Positions 16,315-23,499 of a DNA stretch of 64,000 nucleotides are shown piece after piece; the first letter of the stretch is position 1; every line of letters begins with the position of its first letter. Source of the DNA: DASSWG01 sp035705295 (GTDB taxonomy: Bacteria > Bacteroidota > Bacteroidia > Flavobacteriales > Flavobacteriaceae); contig DASSWG010000006.1 in assembly GCA_035705295.1 (NCBI GenBank), positions 1-64,000 of the forward strand. The letters are read 5' to 3'. The notes under the pieces were generated by a model. The model saw only the letters and a list, made by a program, of their open reading frames with translations, ran no database searches and had not been told where the DNA came from. A program made the translations under genes and the position numbers.

Positions 16315-16704
16315 ATGAGCGAAAAAATAAAATTTGAGATGGAGATTCCGATTCACGCCTCGCCATCTTTGCTTTACAATTATATTTCCACTCCTTCCGG
16401 ATTGAGTGAATGGTATGCCGACAACGTGAATTTTCGCGGCGAAGTCTATACTTTTATTTGGGAAGGCGGAACCGAGGAACAAGCTAAATTATTGAGCAAA
16501 AAAACAGGGGAACGCATCAAAATGCAATGGGTGGACGATGAAGATGACCCCTATTTTTTTGAACTGCGCATTCAAGTGGATGAAATCACCAAAGACGTTT
16601 CGTTGATGATCACCGATTTTGCGGAAGAAGACGAAGTGGAAGAAACCAAAATGTGGTGGGAAAATATGATTTCAGAACTAAAACAAGTGCTCGGTTCGGT
16701 TTAA
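16315..16704 (+). CDS. START-like domain protein (SRPBCC superfamily)
   Basis: The 129-residue cytoplasmic protein has a single helix-grip fold domain of the SRPBCC/START-like superfamily, in the small Bacteroidota-specific version. It begins MSEKIKFEMEIPIHASPSLL, followed by LYNYISTPSGLSEWYADNV and ends with an acidic strand and the long C-terminal helix WWENMISELKQVLGSV. Members bind hydrophobic ligands; no ligand is known here. It stands alone, preceded by the tRNA region and followed by a MITE-like element. Confidence 0.85.
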   Translation: MSEKIKFEMEIPIHASPSLLYNYISTPSGLSEWYADNVNFRGEVYTFIWEGGTEEQAKLLSKKTGERIKMQWVDDEDDPYFFELRIQVDEITKDVSLMITDFAEEDEVEETKMWWENMISELKQVLGSV

Positions 16705-16714
16705 AAAAAACGAT

Positions 16715-16879
16715 TAGGGCGTGTTAACACTAAAACGAAAGCATGGATTTTTTAGTTATTTTTTCGTGTTTCGAGGCTGTTTTTGCAGAACATAGCCAAG
16801 CTACGTTTAAAAAAACGAACGAAGAAAGACGGAAAAAGAGCAAAAAAGACACTTTTGGGCTTAGCGTTAACACGCCCTA
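16715..16879. mobile_element. MITE-like element with 12-base terminal inverted repeats
   Basis: GGGCGTGTTAAC at 16717-16728 is repeated in inverted orientation at 16866-16877, and similarity continues inward (ACTAAA against GCTAAG). Both ends are bordered by TA, consistent with a TA target duplication as in the IS630/Tc1-mariner group. The roughly 161-base interior has no open reading frame of note and includes an imperfect AACATAGC/GCTACGTT hairpin. It sits between the START-like gene and the aminotransferase, and its right end abuts the aminotransferase promoter. Confidence 0.7.
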
Positions 16880-16884
16880 GTTGC

Positions 16885-16892
16885 TATCTTTG
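16885..16892 (+). promoter_or_regulatory. -7 box of the class IV aminotransferase gene (TATCTTTG)
   Basis: The box begins five bases after the right end of the MITE-like element, so any -33 contact would fall inside the element. The predicted start is about 26 bases before the ATG. Confidence 0.5.
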
Positions 16893-16924
16893 CCGTTGAT
16901 TAAAAAAGAAACCAAATTTTTTAT

Positions 16925-17770
16925 ATGGTCAATCAAAACGGAAAGGTTCTACACGAAAACGACGCACATTTATCAATAAGAAACCGTGGCTATCTGTACG
17001 GCGACGGTTTGTTCGAAACGATCAAAGCCGTAAACGGAAAAATTATTTTCTGGGAAGACCATTATTTTCGGTTAATGGCTTCCATGCGGATTTTGCGCAT
17101 GGAAATCCCCATGAATTTTTCCCCTGAATTTTTGGAACAGGAAATCACCGGTTTGCTCGAAGCCAAGGCTTTGTTGAACAAACCGGTAAAAATCAACATC
17201 AATGTTCATCGAAAAAGCGGGGGGATGTACTTGCCCGAACACCGAGAAATTGAATATATGATCCGTGCTTCGGAATGGGAACACCCTTTTTATATTTTTG
17301 ATGAAACCGATTGCGAAGTTGAACTCTTCAAAGACCATTTTGTCAATAGCGGATTGCTTTCCACACTGAAAACCAACAACAAAGCGCTTCACGTATTGGG
17401 AAGCATTTTTGCAGAAGAAAACGGATATGACAATTGCCTGTTGTTGAACGAAAAAAAATCGGTGATCGAAGGTTTGAACGGGAATTTGTTTCTCGTAACC
17501 GGAAAAACAATCAAAACCCCACCGCTTTCCGAAGGTTGTTTGAACGGAATTGCCCGAAAAAAGTTGATCGGAATTTTGAAAAAATTACCGGAATTCACTT
17601 TGGAAGAAGTTCCCATTTCGCCGTTTGAACTTCAAAAAGCGGACGAATTGTTTTTAACAAACGTGCTGCTGGGCATCCGTTCCATTTCAAAATATCGAAA
17701 AAAACAGTTCGGAAACGAAGTCGCCAAATCTTTATTGGCAAAATTGAACGCATCGGTTCGTTTGGGTTAG
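16925..17770 (+). CDS. Class IV PLP-dependent aminotransferase/lyase
   Basis: The 281-residue enzyme has the fold type IV PLP domain shared by branched-chain aminotransferases, D-amino acid aminotransferases and aminodeoxychorismate lyase (PabC). Visible motifs are RGYLYGDGLFETIKAVNGKI near the N-terminus, the PLP lysine region STLKTNNKALHVLG, the central segment VIEGLNGNLFLV (where EGxxxNxF is the class pattern) and PPLSEGCLNGIARKKLI. The 281-residue length and the RGYLYGDGLFET start are closest to PabC/D-amino acid aminotransferase types; the substrate cannot be fixed. The stop codon overlaps that of the convergent yqgE. Confidence 0.88.
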   Translation: MVNQNGKVLHENDAHLSIRNRGYLYGDGLFETIKAVNGKIIFWEDHYFRLMASMRILRMEIPMNFSPEFLEQEITGLLEAKALLNKPVKININVHRKSGGMYLPEHREIEYMIRASEWEHPFYIFDETDCEVELFKDHFVNSGLLSTLKTNNKALHVLGSIFAEENGYDNCLLLNEKKSVIEGLNGNLFLVTGKTIKTPPLSEGCLNGIARKKLIGILKKLPEFTLEEVPISPFELQKADELFLTNVLLGIRSISKYRKKQFGNEVAKSLLAKLNASVRLG

Positions 17771-18327
17771 TTGTAGCTCGGGTATTCGGGCGCATTGGCC
17801 CATATCAAATAATCGCCGCCCAATTCTTTGATTTTGTCTTTCCAAAAATTGGAATAGGGCCGTTCGATCAGTTTTTTTTCATCGTCGTTGTTGGCAATGA
17901 TCCAGGCATTTGCTTCCAGCTCTTCTTTTAATTGTTCGTGGTCCCAGCCCGAATATCCCAAAAAGAATTTGATTTCGTCTTGGCCAATGGTTTGGTTGCG
18001 GAGCAAGGTTTTTACAATTTCAAAATCGCCGCCCCAAAAAATTCCGTTCGCAATTTCAATGCTGTTCGGAATCAGGTCGGGCATTTTATGAATAAAATAC
18101 AAGTTATCTTGCTCCACCGGCCCACCATTGTACACTTTAAAATGATCGGGAACATCTGGAAGAATGTCGCTCAAACTAAAATCGAACACCTTGTTCAAAA
18201 TAAAACCAATGGAACCGTCCACAGTGTGATCGGCCAACAAAACCACCGCGCGGTTAAAAGAAATATCGCCCGTCAACGAAGGTTCGGCGATCAAAAGCAG
18301 TCCTTTATCTGGTGTAAGTGAGGTCAA
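17767..18327 (-). CDS. YqgE/AlgH family protein
   Basis: A 186-residue protein of the YqgE/AlgH family (DUF179), whose exact role is unsettled. It shows the full pattern: GLLLIAEPSLTGDISFNRAVV, LADHTVDGSIGFILNK, VYNGGPVEQDNLYFIHK and FFLGYSGWDHEQLKEEL. The family N-terminus falls on a TTG codon at 18327. An in-frame TAA lies three codons upstream and no ATG intervenes, so a non-ATG start is required. A 9-base inverted repeat (TTGATTTAA/TTAAATCAA, 18329-18359) sits directly before this start. It converges on the aminotransferase with a four-base overlap. Confidence 0.92.
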   Translation of the reverse strand: MTSLTPDKGLLLIAEPSLTGDISFNRAVVLLADHTVDGSIGFILNKVFDFSLSDILPDVPDHFKVYNGGPVEQDNLYFIHKMPDLIPNSIEIANGIFWGGDFEIVKTLLRNQTIGQDEIKFFLGYSGWDHEQLKEELEANAWIIANNDDEKKLIERPYSNFWKDKIKELGGDYLIWANAPEYPSYN

Positions 18328-18328
18328 A

Positions 18329-18359
18329 TTGATTTAACTTTATATTAAAATTAAATCAA
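18329..18359 (-). promoter_or_regulatory. Inverted repeat adjoining the yqgE start
   Basis: TTGATTTAA at 18329-18337 and TTAAATCAA at 18351-18359 are perfect inverted repeats with a 13-base loop. In the minus-strand mRNA the hairpin would end one base before the TTG start; as DNA it could equally be an operator. Confidence 0.4.
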
Positions 18360-18394
18360 ATAATGTAAAAAATCAAATAAATTTCAAAAAAAGA

Positions 18395-18427
18395 AATAAA
18401 AAAAGCCTTTCGAAAGTGAAAGGCTTT
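18395..18427 (-). terminator. Terminator of the HU gene
   Basis: AAAGCCTTTC and GAAAGGCTTT form a perfect ten-base stem with a six-base loop. On the minus strand it is followed by a T-rich run. It lies about 24 bases after the HU stop. Confidence 0.9.
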
Positions 18428-18450
18428 AAAGTTGTTATCCGTAAATACGA

Positions 18451-18723
18451 TTAATTGACGGCTTTTTGCATATCGGAACCAGCTTTGAACTTCACCACGT
18501 TTTTTGCGGCGATTTTGATGGTTTTTCCGGTTTGTGGGTTTCTTCCTTCACGTGCGGCCCTTCTGGAAACCGCCCAAGATCCGAATCCTACCAAGGAAAC
18601 ACGATCTCCTTTTTTAAGGGACTTTTCAACGTTGCCCAAGAAAGATTCAAGGGATTTTTTTGCAGCTGCCTTTGAAATTCCGGCGTCTTCTGCCATTCCG
18701 TCGATCAAATTTGTTTTGTTCAT
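18451..18723 (-). CDS. hup: HU-family DNA-binding protein
   Basis: HU is a nucleoid protein that bends DNA as a dimer. The 90-residue protein begins MNKTNLIDGMAEDAGISKAAA. It has the core VSLVGFGSWAVSRRAAREG, the DNA-intercalating arm with RNPQTGKTIKI, and the C-terminal NVVKFKAGSDMQKAVN. All positions that define HU/IHF are present. The gene has its own promoter and terminator and is monocistronic. Confidence 0.97.
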   Translation of the reverse strand: MNKTNLIDGMAEDAGISKAAAKKSLESFLGNVEKSLKKGDRVSLVGFGSWAVSRRAAREGRNPQTGKTIKIAAKNVVKFKAGSDMQKAVN

Positions 18724-18773
18724 AATTTTTTGTTTTTAATGAATGTTGGTTAAACTTAAATTAATTCGCTCTA

Positions 18774-18804
18774 CAAATTTATACGGTTTTCTGTTTCATG
18801 CAAG
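18774..18804 (-). promoter_or_regulatory. Promoter of the HU gene
   Basis: On the minus strand CTTG (18801-18804) precedes TAAATTTG (18774-18781) with a 19-base spacer. The predicted leader is about 45 bases. Confidence 0.65.
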
Positions 18805-18907
18805 CAATATCAAGGGAAATGCGCCAAATTGTTGATAACTTACGGCAATTGTTGATAAAGATTGCTTGTGTTTTCGGTTTTTCGGGCAATTCAGCAGGAA
18901 TAAGGCT

Positions 18908-19852
18908 TTAGCGCATTCTTGGGTTTTCTTTCAAGGAAAACCCGTTCAAAAGTTCTTTTACCCCCATTTTTCTTTTTCCGGGAAGTTGGATTTCCTCCAA
19001 AACCACAAACCCACCTTTTACCGCTACTTTCAAGCTTTTTTCGATTTGAACAATTTCCCCTACCGGAAGTTCGTGCGCTTCCATTTTTATGCTTGCCTTT
19101 TGAATTTTCACGCGAACTTCCTCTTTGCCATGTTCCAAAAAACACCAAGCGGTCGGGTAGGGGCTCAACCCGCGGATTTTGTCATATATCGTTTTTGCGG
19201 GCTCGTTCCAATCGATTTTTGTGTTTTCCGCAGTGAGTTTTGGGGCGTCTTTCAAATTTTCGGTGGGTTGCCGAAATGTTTGAACGTTTCCATTGCGAAG
19301 CAATGACAAGGTTTTTACGACCAAATCGCCGCCAAGCTCCATCAATTTGTCGTGCAGTTCGCCTGCATTTTCGTTTGGTTCGATTTTGGTTTCTTGCTGA
19401 AGGATGATTTCACCCGTATCGATTTTTTCGTCAATGAAGAAAGTGGAAACGCCCGTGGTTTTTTCGCCATTGACAATTGCCCAATTGATCGGTGCGGCGC
19501 CACGATATTGCGGCAACAAGGAAGCGTGCAGGTTGAAAGTGCCCAATTCGGGCATTTGCCAAATTGCTTTGGGCAACATCCGAAACGCGACCACCACCTG
19601 TACATTTGCTTTCAAGCTTTTCAGTTCCTCATAAAATTCGGGCGATTTTAAATTGACCGGCTGCAATACGGGAATTCCTTTTTCCAAAGCAAATTTTTTC
19701 ACTGCCGATTGGTTCAATTTCCGCCCACGGCCCGCGGGTTTATCGGGCGCGGTAACCACCCCGACAACTGAAAATCCGTTTGCAATGATTTTTTCCAAGC
19801 TTGCCACAGCAAACTCGGGCGTTCCCATAAAAACGATTCGCAAATCTTTCAT
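18908..19852 (-). CDS. fmt: Methionyl-tRNA formyltransferase
   Basis: Fmt formylates Met-tRNA-fMet for translation initiation. The 314-residue enzyme begins MKDLRIVFMGTPEFAVASLE and has the N10-formyl-THF motifs VVTAPDKPAGRGRKL, FNLHASLLPQYRGAAPINWAI and TGVSTFFIDEKIDTGEI, then the C-terminal tRNA-binding domain. The frame is open for about 100 codons upstream, but that stretch is the antisense-frame shadow of recQ. ATG 19852 overlaps the recQ stop as ATGA, indicating translational coupling in the NTPase-recQ-fmt operon. Confidence 0.97.
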   Translation of the reverse strand: MKDLRIVFMGTPEFAVASLEKIIANGFSVVGVVTAPDKPAGRGRKLNQSAVKKFALEKGIPVLQPVNLKSPEFYEELKSLKANVQVVVAFRMLPKAIWQMPELGTFNLHASLLPQYRGAAPINWAIVNGEKTTGVSTFFIDEKIDTGEIILQQETKIEPNENAGELHDKLMELGGDLVVKTLSLLRNGNVQTFRQPTENLKDAPKLTAENTKIDWNEPAKTIYDKIRGLSPYPTAWCFLEHGKEEVRVKIQKASIKMEAHELPVGEIVQIEKSLKVAVKGGFVVLEEIQLPGKRKMGVKELLNGFSLKENPRMR

Positions 19853-21768
19853 TTTTCTTTTTTGTTTTTTGAACGGAGGGCATAGGTGTTGCCGGCCGTG
19901 AGTTCTATTGCTCCTATTTCCAACAAACTTTTCAGCATATTGAGGGTTTCTTCGCTGGGAAAATCCAATTCTTCGATAATTTTTCGCGAAGAAAAGTTTT
20001 TGTTCTCCAACAGTTCCAAAATAGCCGTTCGGACTTCCTTGTTTTTTTTGCGCGAAAAAGAAGTATTTTTTTGGGAACAAACCGAACAAATTCCGCAAGC
20101 TTCGTTTTTTTCCTCCCCGAAATAATTCAACAATTGAATGTTCCTGCACACTTTGTCATTATGTACATAGCGCAAAACCGATTCCACTTGCGCTTTTTTT
20201 CTTTTTTCTTGTTGAACAATGTATTTCGCAATGGGGTTGATGGTCAAATCATCTTCCCGAGGCACCAAAAAAGTAATGTTCGCATCATGTTTTGCCAAAT
20301 TGAAATCGATGATTTCTTCCTTTTTCAAAGCGTTCAGCAAATGAACGATTTCTTTTTCAGGAAGCCCCGTTTTTGATTTCATCAATTGCAAATTGATCGC
20401 CGTTTTGTAATCGAAAACCCCGGGGTAGGTTCGCAACAGGGTTTTTACCAAATTTTCATATAACCGGTTTTGTTCCAAGAACAACAACAGTTGCTGGTTG
20501 GACGCCAAAAATTGCAGTTCCAGCTTTTTTCGAAATTGTTTGGAAAGAAGCAAAATACTTGCGCGGTCCAGTAATTGCAATGCGTTGTGGGTTTGCAGGG
20601 AATTCAATTCATAGGTAATGCAAAAATCATTGAAATTGAAATCGTGTGCCGTGTTTTCACCTTCCCCATAAGCGATCGAAAAATAACTTTGTAGTTTTTT
20701 GTAAACTTTTTTTACAATTTCCACAGTGGGCAAAGCGGACAAAAATTGTTTTTCGGTACGTTGTGGGTCCAATTGGTTGCAGAGCACCACGGCTTTTGCT
20801 GCTTTTCCGTCCCTTCCGGCCCTTCCAGCTTCCTGAAAATAGCTTTCCAAACTTTCCGGTAGGTGATAATGAACCACCAAGCGCACATCTGCTTTGTCAA
20901 TGCCCATTCCAAATGCGCTGGTTGCGACCATGATTTGAACTTTGTCGTTCAACCAATCGCGCAAGCGGGTTTTCTTTTCTTCAGAAGAAATTCCGCCGTG
21001 GTAGGCTTTCGAAACAAAATCGTGCCGGTTCAGAAATTGGCTTATTTCCACGGATTCCCTTCGGGTGCGTACATAAACGATCGATGGGCCGGGATTGTTT
21101 CTGAGCAAATCCAACAAATAGTGCCGTTTGTCTTCTTTTTCCAAAACTTGGAAAGCAATGTTTTTGCGTTCAAAACTTTTTTGGACCACTTTGACCGGTT
21201 CCATTTCCAACAGCGAACGAATATCCGCCATCACTTTTTTGGAAGCCGTTGCCGTGAGCGCGAGCCAAGGAGTTTCGGGAAGAATGTTTTTTAGCACCGG
21301 AATTTTCAGATAGGCCGGGCGAAAATCGTGACCCCATTGCGAAATGCAGTGCGCTTCGTCCACCGCGATCAAGTTCACGTTCATTTGTTCGATTCGCGCG
21401 AGCACGATTTCTTGCTGCAAGCGTTCGGGCGAGAGGTACAAAAATTTGTAATTCCCGTAAATGCAATTGTCCAACAAGGTGTCCAATTCGCGAAAAGAAA
21501 TGTCGCCGCCCAGCATCATGGCTTTGATTGCTTTCGATTTCAATCGATCCACTTGGTCCTGCATCAAAGCGATCAGCGGAGAAACCACAATGCAAATTCC
21601 TTCTTGGGCCAAAGCGGGGACTTGGTAACACAAAGATTTTCCACCCCCGGTGGGCAATAAGGCCAACACGTTTTTGCCTTCCAAAACCGCATCGATGATT
21701 TCCTTTTGGGCAGGTTTGAAATTTTTGTGGCCAAAATGGGCAAACGCTATTTCTTGAGGACTTTTCAT
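19849..21768 (-). CDS. recQ: ATP-dependent DNA helicase RecQ
   Basis: RecQ is a 3'-5' helicase in recombination and fork repair. The 639-residue protein has Walker A LLPTGGGKSLCYQVPAL, DEAH box IAVDEAHCISQWGHDFRP, motif V/VI VATSAFGMGIDKADVR and QEAGRAGRDGK. Next come the zinc-binding cysteines (CRNIQLLNYFGEEKNEACG and CSVC) and a C-terminal winged-helix-like region. I do not see a convincing HRDC domain, so it is the shorter Bacteroidota architecture. It starts at the base after the stop of the upstream NTPase gene and overlaps fmt by four bases. Confidence 0.96.
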   Translation of the reverse strand: MKSPQEIAFAHFGHKNFKPAQKEIIDAVLEGKNVLALLPTGGGKSLCYQVPALAQEGICIVVSPLIALMQDQVDRLKSKAIKAMMLGGDISFRELDTLLDNCIYGNYKFLYLSPERLQQEIVLARIEQMNVNLIAVDEAHCISQWGHDFRPAYLKIPVLKNILPETPWLALTATASKKVMADIRSLLEMEPVKVVQKSFERKNIAFQVLEKEDKRHYLLDLLRNNPGPSIVYVRTRRESVEISQFLNRHDFVSKAYHGGISSEEKKTRLRDWLNDKVQIMVATSAFGMGIDKADVRLVVHYHLPESLESYFQEAGRAGRDGKAAKAVVLCNQLDPQRTEKQFLSALPTVEIVKKVYKKLQSYFSIAYGEGENTAHDFNFNDFCITYELNSLQTHNALQLLDRASILLLSKQFRKKLELQFLASNQQLLLFLEQNRLYENLVKTLLRTYPGVFDYKTAINLQLMKSKTGLPEKEIVHLLNALKKEEIIDFNLAKHDANITFLVPREDDLTINPIAKYIVQQEKRKKAQVESVLRYVHNDKVCRNIQLLNYFGEEKNEACGICSVCSQKNTSFSRKKNKEVRTAILELLENKNFSSRKIIEELDFPSEETLNMLKSLLEIGAIELTAGNTYALRSKNKKEK

Positions 21769-22308
21769 TTATCCATTTAGGTGTTGCAGTACAAATTCAG
21801 CTCTTTTTTCGATGTTTGTTTTTGGAACCAAAATCAACTCGTAGCCAAGGTCTTTATAGGTCTTTGTCAAATGTTCTTGGATTTTCAGGGCTTCTTCGTA
21901 AGTTTCGTAGCGCTCGTTGTCCGAGCTGTATATTTCTTTCCAAATGGGAAGCAGGAAAATTTTGTCGTAGCGGAATTTTTTGTTCGCTTCTGAAAAAAAA
22001 TCGGGATAATCAAGGTTTGAATAATCCAAATAAGTCGTCACATCTGGAATTCCACGGTCGATGAACACGATTTTTTTGGTTGAATTTCCCGCTTTTTGAA
22101 ATTGTTCGATCCGACCTTTCAACAACAATTCGCTGAAAAGTAAAGGTTCGGTCAAAAACAATTGATCGATTCCTTTTTTCTGTGCGGCCAAGGTGATTTC
22201 GCGCGAAATTTCATGGAGACAACAATGGCCTTTTTTTTCCAAGAAGTTGATAAGCGTCGATTTTCCGGTTCCGGGGCCACCGATAAAAAGTATTTTTTGC
22301 TGCTTCAC
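21769..22308 (-). CDS. Small P-loop NTPase/kinase-like protein (AAA_28 type)
   Basis: The 179-residue protein has Walker A FIGGPGTGKSTLINFLE at the N-terminus and a kinase-like Walker B region IVFIDRGIPDVTTYLDY. An HEISREIT segment and a lid region with YRFDKIFLLPIW-like hydrophobic strands follow. This matches small NadR-kinase/Ttd14-like AAA_28 ATPases annotated simply as AAA family ATPase. The substrate is unknown. It is the first gene of the operon with recQ and fmt (zero spacing to recQ). The link to recQ may only be positional. Confidence 0.88.
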   Translation of the reverse strand: MKQQKILFIGGPGTGKSTLINFLEKKGHCCLHEISREITLAAQKKGIDQLFLTEPLLFSELLLKGRIEQFQKAGNSTKKIVFIDRGIPDVTTYLDYSNLDYPDFFSEANKKFRYDKIFLLPIWKEIYSSDNERYETYEEALKIQEHLTKTYKDLGYELILVPKTNIEKRAEFVLQHLNG

Positions 22309-22360
22309 GCAACAAATTTCGACTTTTTTTGCGCAATTAAAAAAAATCGCCCAATAAGCG

Positions 22361-22368
22361 TATCTTTG
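22361..22368 (+). promoter_or_regulatory. -7 box of the DUF493 gene (TATCTTTG)
   Basis: A consensus -7 element 31 bases upstream of the ATG, in the gap between divergent genes. No TTTG at the expected -33 distance. Confidence 0.5.
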
Positions 22369-22398
22369 CTCCGTTTTTAAAAAAGAAAGGCGAATTTT

Positions 22399-22689
22399 AT
22401 GGATGCAAACAGCCCGGAAGAATTTTATGAAAAATTAAAAAAGCAATTGGCGGAAACCTCCAATTGGCCCACGGAATATTTGTACAAATTTATTGTGCCG
22501 TCAAGCAATCAAAAAATTGCGGAAATCGAAGCTGTTTTCGACAATATGGGCGCCGTGATTCATACAAAAAGTTCCGCGCAGGGAAAATACACCAGTGTTT
22601 CCATCAATGTTGCCATGCAAAGCCCGGAAGCGGTGATCCAAAAATACCAAGAAGTAGGGGAGAAAGTCGAAGGCGTTATTTCGCTTTGA
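22399..22689 (+). CDS. DUF493 family protein (YbeD-like)
   Basis: This is a 96-residue ferredoxin-like-fold protein of the DUF493/YbeD family. The family features are WPTEYLYKFIVPSSNQKIAEIE, then FDNMGAVIHTKSSAQGKYTSVSI and a C-terminal VIQKYQEVGEKVEGVISL. Members have been proposed as small regulatory or allosteric domains; function here is unknown. The DUF4290 promoter follows about 60 bases downstream. Confidence 0.9.
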   Translation: MDANSPEEFYEKLKKQLAETSNWPTEYLYKFIVPSSNQKIAEIEAVFDNMGAVIHTKSSAQGKYTSVSINVAMQSPEAVIQKYQEVGEKVEGVISL

Positions 22690-22751
22690 TCAATTGAAGA
22701 ACGACGATTGTGAAAAGTTTGTTGCCAGCAAATCCAAGTCGGAACTTGCTG

Positions 22752-22779
22752 TTTGGTTTCAAAAAAAAATTGTATTTTG
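22752..22779 (+). promoter_or_regulatory. Promoter of the DUF4290 gene
   Basis: TTTG at 22752-22755 and TATTTTG at 22773-22779 with a 17-base spacer. It lies inside the longest open frame, showing that translation must begin downstream. Confidence 0.55.
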
Positions 22780-22843
22780 CGACATTAATTGTACCGCTAT
22801 CTTCATAGAGAAAAAACATTCCCAATTAATACCTAATATTATT

Positions 22844-23476
22844 TTGACATACGAACTAGAATACAATTCGGAACGGAGTAAATTGTTCATTCCCGAATAT
22901 GGCCGCCATATCCAGAAAATGGTCGAACATGCCGTTGCGATCGAAGACGAAAAAGAACGCAACAAAGTCGCAAAAGCCATTATTTCGGTGATGGGGAATT
23001 TGAACCCCCATTTGCGCGATGTTCCCGATTTTCAGCACAAACTTTGGGATCAATTGTTCATCATCAGCGATTTTAAACTCGACGTGGAATCGCCTTTTCC
23101 AAAACCTTCGCCCGAAATGCTTTCCGAACCGCCCGAACCTTTGGGCTATCCGCAAAATTTTCCGAAATACCGTTTTTACGGGAACAACATCAAGCGAATG
23201 ATCGACTCGGCCCTGAAATTTGAGGATGGCGAATTAAAAGAAGCCTTGATCTACACCATCGCGAACCACATGAAAAAATGTTACCTCAACTGGAACAAAG
23301 ATTCTGTGGACGATAAAGTGATTTTCAATCATTTATATGAATTGAGCGATGGAAAAATCAATTTGAAAGAAAAAGAAGAAGACCTTTCCGATGCTTCCAA
23401 TTTGGTGAAAGAAAATAAAGTTCCCCGAAAAAACACCGGCGGCAAGAAAAAATACAGAAACCGTAAGCGAAACTGA
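22844..23476 (+). CDS. DUF4290 domain-containing protein
   Basis: This conserved Bacteroidota protein is 210 residues from the chosen TTG start. The family core is LTYELEYNSERSKLFIPEYG, HIQKMVEHAVAIEDEKERNK, VAKAIISVMGNLNPHLRDV and PDFQHKLWDQLFIISDFKLD, followed by a basic low-complexity tail (KKKYRNRKRN). The frame is open 50 codons further to 22694, but the family N-terminus coincides with the TTG and the promoter at 22752-22779 lies within the extension. murA follows after 23 bases, so the two are probably co-transcribed, as is frequent in the phylum. Function unknown. Confidence 0.88.
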   Translation: MTYELEYNSERSKLFIPEYGRHIQKMVEHAVAIEDEKERNKVAKAIISVMGNLNPHLRDVPDFQHKLWDQLFIISDFKLDVESPFPKPSPEMLSEPPEPLGYPQNFPKYRFYGNNIKRMIDSALKFEDGELKEALIYTIANHMKKCYLNWNKDSVDDKVIFNHLYELSDGKINLKEKEEDLSDASNLVKENKVPRKNTGGKKKYRNRKRN

Positions 23477-23499
23477 TTTTTTCAAATCCAACGAATCTT

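Noticed and set aside
19853..20149. N-terminal extension of fmt by about 100 codons
   Set aside because: The extension lies within recQ in another frame and has no Fmt similarity; the family start is ATG 19852.
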